From JBPCOB01 sp051000715 (GTDB lineage: Bacteria > Actinomycetota > Actinomycetes > JALYNC01), in contig JBPCOB010000073.1 of NCBI GenBank assembly GCA_051000715.1, forward strand, positions 1 to 9,360: a stretch of 9,360 nucleotides of DNA, written 5' to 3'. A model generated the notes under the pieces. That model was not told the DNA's origin, did not search any database, and was given only the letters and a program-made list of their open reading frames with translations. Shown piece after piece: positions 6,251-9,360 of this stretch; within the stretch, counting starts at the first letter, position 1; each line of letters opens with the position of its first letter. Made by a program: the position numbers and the translations under genes.

Positions 6251-7177
6251 GTGCGCATCGGGGTGTATCTGGCGCTGGGTGGGGCGCTGGTTTTGTGCCT
6301 GTCGGCCCGCCGGTCAGCCCGCCGGCTAAGCCCCGGGCTGGCGGCCCTGACGCTGGCCGTGTCGGCGGTGTTCGCCGCCGCCATGTGGGTGTGGAATCTG
6401 GGGCTGTTGGCCGGAACGCTAATCGGCCGGCTGGGCTACGTCGCCGGCATGGGGCATTGGTCGGGGCGTGCCTTGGCGGTCCACGACCCGGTCCCGGAGG
6501 TGGCGGCGTTCGTCGCCGCGCTGCTCGTCGCGGCTGCCGCTGTTGGCCTGGCCGGCTGCTCTCAGCGGGTCGGTCGGGAGCTGTGGCGGATCTGGTCGGC
6601 GGCCCGCTCCTGCCCGCTGACTACCGCTGACCGGCTCGTTGTCGTCGACGACCCGGCAGTTCGAGCCGTCGCCGTTCCAGGCGTGCACGGCCGCGTCCTG
6701 ATCACCACGGGCATGTTGAGAGCGCTCAGCGCCGCCGAGCGCAAGGTGCTGCTGGCTCACGAGCGGGCTCACCTCCGCTACCGGCACGGCGAGATCCGCC
6801 TGGCTACCCGGCTGGCCGCGGCGGTTCTGCCGCTCGCTCGGCCCCTGGTCAAGGACTGCGACTACCAGTTGGAGCGCTGCGCCGACGAGGCCGCGGCCCG
6901 TTCGGTGGGCGACCGCGGGCTGACCGCCCAAGCCCTGGCCCGGGCCGCGCTCGCCGGTCGGCCGCGCACGCTACGGCTGCCCGCCGCCGTGCCGGGCTTC
7001 GCCGAGCGCAGCGTGACCAGCCGGGTCCAGGCCCTGCTCGCCGAACCGACCGACGACCAGCTGTGGCGCCTGGCCGGTCCCCTGACGGTGCTGGCTCTCA
7101 CGGCGACGCTCAGCATCGAGGCCGGCCGGGATCTCGAGGCCCTCTTTGAGCTGGCGATGCGGGTCTGGATCGGCTGA
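6251..7177 (+). CDS. BlaR1/MecR1-like M56 membrane metalloprotease without a penicillin-sensor domain
   Basis: A 308-residue membrane protein from GTG 6251, 4 nt after the repressor stop. Helices lie at about 3-17, 29-60 and 84-102, followed by a cytoplasmic protease domain. The zinc site is H170-E171-R-A-H174 within LLAHERAHLRYRH, with E208 in LERCADEAAAR as the likely third ligand. Another hydrophobic segment lies at about 274-288. BlaR1 and MecR1 are near 580-600 residues because of an extracellular penicillin-binding sensor at the C-terminus. Here the protein ends about 20 residues after the last helix, so it must sense something else, or sense through its loops or a partner. Its expected target is the BlaI-like repressor encoded just upstream, either directly or through a cascade. 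Short M56 proteins of this kind paired with BlaI are common in actinobacteria, including the Mycobacterium tuberculosis Rv1845c-Rv1846c pair. Confidence 0.88.
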   Translation: MRIGVYLALGGALVLCLSARRSARRLSPGLAALTLAVSAVFAAAMWVWNLGLLAGTLIGRLGYVAGMGHWSGRALAVHDPVPEVAAFVAALLVAAAAVGLAGCSQRVGRELWRIWSAARSCPLTTADRLVVVDDPAVRAVAVPGVHGRVLITTGMLRALSAAERKVLLAHERAHLRYRHGEIRLATRLAAAVLPLARPLVKDCDYQLERCADEAAARSVGDRGLTAQALARAALAGRPRTLRLPAAVPGFAERSVTSRVQALLAEPTDDQLWRLAGPLTVLALTATLSIEAGRDLEALFELAMRVWIG

Positions 7178-7208
7178 AATTCCAAGCTTTCAGGCCGCCC
7201 GCAAGGAC

Positions 7209-7236
7209 TGTAGTAGGGTGTAGTTGGCAGCCCTAC
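7209..7236 (+). promoter_or_regulatory. Candidate BlaI-type operator in front of uppP
   Basis: TGTAGT occurs at 7209-7214 and 7219-7224, 10 bp apart on the same strand. An overlapping inverted repeat pairs GTAGGG (7213-7218) with CCCTAC (7231-7236). Half-sites containing GTAGT/TGTA are known for BlaI and MecI, though usually as inverted pairs. TAGGGT (7214-7219) fits an actinobacterial -10 element, so bound repressor would cover the promoter. It sits about 45-70 bp before the uppP start, in the only sizeable gap of the cassette. The link to the local BlaI is inference. Confidence 0.4.
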
Positions 7237-7279
7237 CCCGGGCCGGCCTGGCTACCTGACCTCGGCCGGAAGCGGTGCG

Positions 7280-8233
7280 GTGAGCGACATCTCTTACCTG
7301 CAGTCTGTGGTGATTGGGCTCTTGCAGGGAGCGACCGAGTTGTTCCCAGTGTCCAGCCTGGGCCATTCGGTGCTGGTGCCGGCGCTGATCGGGGGGAGCT
7401 GGCAGCATCTGGTGACCGAGTCCGCGACCGGCAGCAGCGAGCAGTCTCCGTACCTCGCATTCATCGTCGCCCTGCACGTGGCGACCGCGTTTGCGCTGTT
7501 GTGGTTTTTCCGCACCGACTGGCTCCGGATCATCGGGGCGTTCTTCCGAACGCTGAAGACCCGCAAAGTCGTCACGGCCGACGAGCGGCTGGCTTGGCTG
7601 ATTGTGGTGGCGACGATCCCGGTCGGCCTGACCGGACTGGCGCTGGAACACACGTTCCGGACCATCTTCGCCAAGCCGCTGGCCGCGGCAATTTTTTTGA
7701 CCGTTAACGGGGTCATCCTGCTGGCTGGTGAGCGGCTACGTCGGCGGAGCGCCGCAACGGCCGGGCCGGGGCTCCGTGCAGGCGCCGGAACATCGCCGGG
7801 GGAAACCCCACGACCTAAGGGCTCTTCGGCCGCAGTCCCGGGCCGGCAGCTGACCACCCTGGCCTACCGGGAAGCCGGGATCGTCGGCCTGTTCCAGACC
7901 CTGGCCCTGCTCGCCGGGATCTCCCGCTCTGGGATCGCCATGGTCGCCGGGCTGCTCCGCGGGCTCGACCATGAAGAAGCCGCCCGGTTCTCCTTCCTCC
8001 TTGCCACCCCGGTCATCCTGGCCGCGGGGCTGCTGAAGCTCCCCAGCCTGGCCGGTTCCGCCGGCGCGCACATCCACGGCCAGGTCGTCGTCGGGATGCT
8101 CACCGCCGGGCTTGCCGCCTATCTCACCGTCCGCTTCCTGACCCGGTACTTCCAGACCAAGACGCTCACCCCGTTCGCCGTCTACTGCCTGGTCGTCGGA
8201 GCGCTGTGCACGATCCGCTTCGCCGTCGGCTGA
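7280..8233 (+). CDS. uppP: Undecaprenyl-diphosphatase (UppP/BacA family)
   Basis: Integral membrane phosphatase that turns undecaprenyl diphosphate into undecaprenyl phosphate on the outer face of the membrane, recycling the carrier for peptidoglycan and other wall polymers. Extra copies give bacitracin resistance. The start is GTG 7280, with GGAAG 7 nt upstream. Motif 1 is LLQGATELFPVSSLGHS, with E20 and H29 as the conserved catalytic residues. Motif 2 is AGISRSGIAMVAGLLRGL, with R216. The FSFLLATPVILAAG helix follows motif 2. At 317 residues it is about 40 longer than the E. coli enzyme. The extra length is mainly a Gly/Pro/Arg-rich loop at about residues 154-193, just before the second half of the protein. 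It is followed closely by a DedA gene in the same direction. A candidate operator upstream suggests induction by the BlaI/M56 pair. Confidence 0.93.
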   Translation: MSDISYLQSVVIGLLQGATELFPVSSLGHSVLVPALIGGSWQHLVTESATGSSEQSPYLAFIVALHVATAFALLWFFRTDWLRIIGAFFRTLKTRKVVTADERLAWLIVVATIPVGLTGLALEHTFRTIFAKPLAAAIFLTVNGVILLAGERLRRRSAATAGPGLRAGAGTSPGETPRPKGSSAAVPGRQLTTLAYREAGIVGLFQTLALLAGISRSGIAMVAGLLRGLDHEEAARFSFLLATPVILAAGLLKLPSLAGSAGAHIHGQVVVGMLTAGLAAYLTVRFLTRYFQTKTLTPFAVYCLVVGALCTIRFAVG

Positions 8234-8247
8234 CCCCGGACACCGCC

Positions 8248-8883
8248 GTGAGCCATTTCATCGACCACCTGATCACCACCGCGTCCGGGCCGCTGGTCTA
8301 CCTGATCGTCTTTTTCGTGCCGGCGTTGGAGGCCAGCGTCTTCGTCGGTTTCGTCCTCCCCGGGGAGACCGCCGTGCTCTTGGGTGGGGTGCTGGCCTCA
8401 CAGCACCATGTCAGCCTGACCGGGGTGCTGGCCGCGGCGATCGCCGGCGCGATCATCGGTGACTCGATCGGCTATGTCGTCGGGCGCCGCTTCGGCGAAC
8501 CGCTGCAGGCATCCCGCCTGGGGCGGATCGTCGGCCAGCGTCGCTGGCAGGCAGCGGAGGACTTCCTGCAGCGCCGCGGAGGCCCGAGCGTGTTCTTCGG
8601 CCGGTGGACCGCGCTGCTCCGCGCCCTGGTCCCGGCCGCCGCCGGGATGGCGAAGCTGCCGTACCGGACGTTTTTGGCCTGGAACGTCGCCGGTGGGCTG
8701 CTGTGGGCGACCGCGATCACGCTGGCCGGGTACGCCGCCGGCAACGCCTACAAACGCCTCGAGCACTACCTGGGCCGTGGCGCCTTCGCCGTCCTCGCCG
8801 TGATCGTCGTCGGGGCGGTCATCCGACACTTCGTCGCCGAACGCCGTCACCCATCCACCGACAAGGGTGCAGGGGGTCGCTGA
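8248..8883 (+). CDS. DedA-family membrane protein (first copy), putative lipid-carrier flippase
   Basis: A 211-residue protein from GTG 8248, 14 nt after the uppP stop. A GTG at 8206 in the same frame would overlap uppP by 28 nt and add an uncharacteristic basic stretch. The DedA/SNARE-associated (VTT) signature is complete: E28 in ALEASVFVGFVLPGET (P38-G39-E40), GDSIGYVVGRRFG at 71-83, and FFGRWTALLRALVPAAAGM at 116-134 with R119 and R125. LPYRTFLAWNVAGGLLWA follows. Members such as Bacillus UptA move undecaprenyl phosphate from the outer to the inner leaflet, and others handle phosphatidylethanolamine. Position directly after uppP makes the undecaprenyl phosphate substrate the best guess. 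The gene is intact and ends in TGATG, overlapping a short linker ORF. Confidence 0.92.
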   Translation: MSHFIDHLITTASGPLVYLIVFFVPALEASVFVGFVLPGETAVLLGGVLASQHHVSLTGVLAAAIAGAIIGDSIGYVVGRRFGEPLQASRLGRIVGQRRWQAAEDFLQRRGGPSVFFGRWTALLRALVPAAAGMAKLPYRTFLAWNVAGGLLWATAITLAGYAAGNAYKRLEHYLGRGAFAVLAVIVVGAVIRHFVAERRHPSTDKGAGGR

Positions 8884-8948
8884 TGCTGGCTCCACTGGCC
8901 GGATCGCCCGACAACCAGCGCCAACCGAGTCAGGGGCCGCGCAGGTGA
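8883..8948 (+). CDS. Possible 21-codon linker ORF coupling the two DedA genes
   Basis: ATG 8883 overlaps the first DedA stop (TGATG), and the ORF ends with TGA 8946-8948, overlapping the GTG of the second DedA (GTGA). It encodes 21 mostly polar residues starting MLAPLAGSPDNQ, with no domain. Ribosomes finishing the first DedA could re-initiate here and be delivered to the second. It may equally be chance, since the second DedA has its own AGGGG ribosome-binding site. Confidence 0.3.
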   Translation: MLAPLAGSPDNQRQPSQGPRR

Positions 8949-9360
8949 GCGCCACACTCGCAGTGAACCTGCTCGACCCGCATTCCCTCCTCGCCTCGTT
9001 CGGCCCGCTCGGGGTGGGCGTCGTCCTGTTCGCCGAAACCGGCCTGCTGATCGGCTTCTTCCTCCCCGGCGACTCGCTGCTGTTCACCGCTGGCGTGCTC
9101 GCCGCCGCGCCGGCCGGCGCGGCGCTGCATGTGCCGCTCAGCGCGGTGCTGATCGCAACGGCGACAGGCGCATGCCTGGGAGCCCAAACCGGCTCTCTGA
9201 TCGGCCGGCGGGCAGGCCCGCCGCTCTTCGACAACCCCCGCCTCGCCCGGCTGAGCCGGGCCCGCGACCGGGCCGAAACCTACCTGGCCCGGTACGGCCA
9301 CGGCCGGGCGATCGTCCTGGCCCGGTTCATCCCGGTCGTCCGAACCGTGCTCAACCCGTT
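8945..9360 (+). CDS. DedA-family membrane protein (second copy), cut by the window end
   Basis: An open frame from GTG 8945 runs past the last base; 138 residues are visible. AGGGG (8932-8936) lies 8 nt before the start. E31 and P41-G42-D43 in FAETGLLIGFFLPGDSLLFT form the classical DedA motif. GSLIGRRAGPPLF sits at 83-95, where most members have a GYxxGRxxG motif and this protein has Ser for Tyr. LARFIPVVRTVLNP at 125-138 holds R127 and R133 of the second motif. It resembles the common DedA type more closely than the first copy does, so the pair is more likely two subfamilies than a recent duplication. The remaining helices lie beyond the window. In this position it probably shares the first copy's transcript and lipid-transport task. 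Confidence 0.92.
   Translation, partial: MSATLAVNLLDPHSLLASFGPLGVGVVLFAETGLLIGFFLPGDSLLFTAGVLAAAPAGAALHVPLSAVLIATATGACLGAQTGSLIGRRAGPPLFDNPRLARLSRARDRAETYLARYGHGRAIVLARFIPVVRTVLNP

Noticed and set aside
8206..8247. Upstream GTG start for the first DedA gene
   Set aside because: It would overlap uppP by 28 nt and add a basic stretch with no family match; GTG 8248 lies just after the uppP stop.
8398..9234. Long minus-strand ORF (278 codons) across the two DedA genes
   Set aside because: Both DedA genes are clear on the plus strand; this frame is low-complexity and motif-free.
1..9360. CRISPR arrays, tRNA or rRNA genes
   Set aside because: No regularly spaced repeats and no recognisable tRNA or rRNA segments were seen on either strand.

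Overview
The window is very GC-rich, uses GTG and TTG starts freely, and carries protein families typical of Actinomycetota. It most likely comes from the chromosome or a large plasmid of a high-GC actinomycete. The genus cannot be told from this sequence.

Region 1 (1-3993) is a pile-up of insertion sequences. An IS3-family transposase (1-364 and 1962-2232), already frameshifted, is cut in two by a complete IS66-family element (365-1961). That element has a perfect 14-bp terminal inverted repeat and a perfect 8-bp target duplication (CCGGCTCC). Removing it and one copy of the duplication rejoins the IS3 reading frame exactly. The IS66 transposase has an in-frame TGA between its first and second catalytic Asp. 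A small Cys-rich zinc-ribbon ORF (2229-2636) overlaps the IS3 stop codon. It runs antisense into an IS256-family transposase (2581-3870), which carries two mutually compensating frameshifts.

Region 2 (about 4085-4735) is a gene graveyard. It holds a C-terminal remnant of a small thioredoxin-like protein and the first half of an aquaporin-type channel broken by at least five frame changes. Together they look like the debris of a metal or metalloid resistance island.

Region 3 (4778-5742, minus strand) is a two-gene membrane unit: a COG4280-like six- or seven-helix protein with an obvious internal duplication, and a 73-residue two-helix protein joined to it by an ATGA overlap. Divergent from it, region 4 (5863-9360, plus strand, continuing past the window) is an intact cassette: a BlaI/MecI-type repressor, a BlaR1-like M56 metalloprotease without a penicillin-sensor domain, UppP (undecaprenyl-diphosphatase), a DedA protein and a second DedA protein cut by the window end.

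The biological highlight is region 4. UppP makes undecaprenyl phosphate on the outer membrane face, and some DedA proteins return that lipid to the cytoplasmic face. Placing one phosphatase and two DedA proteins behind a BlaI/M56 switch suggests an inducible lipid-carrier recycling module for cell-wall stress. TGTAGT repeats 10 bp apart in front of uppP are a candidate repressor site.
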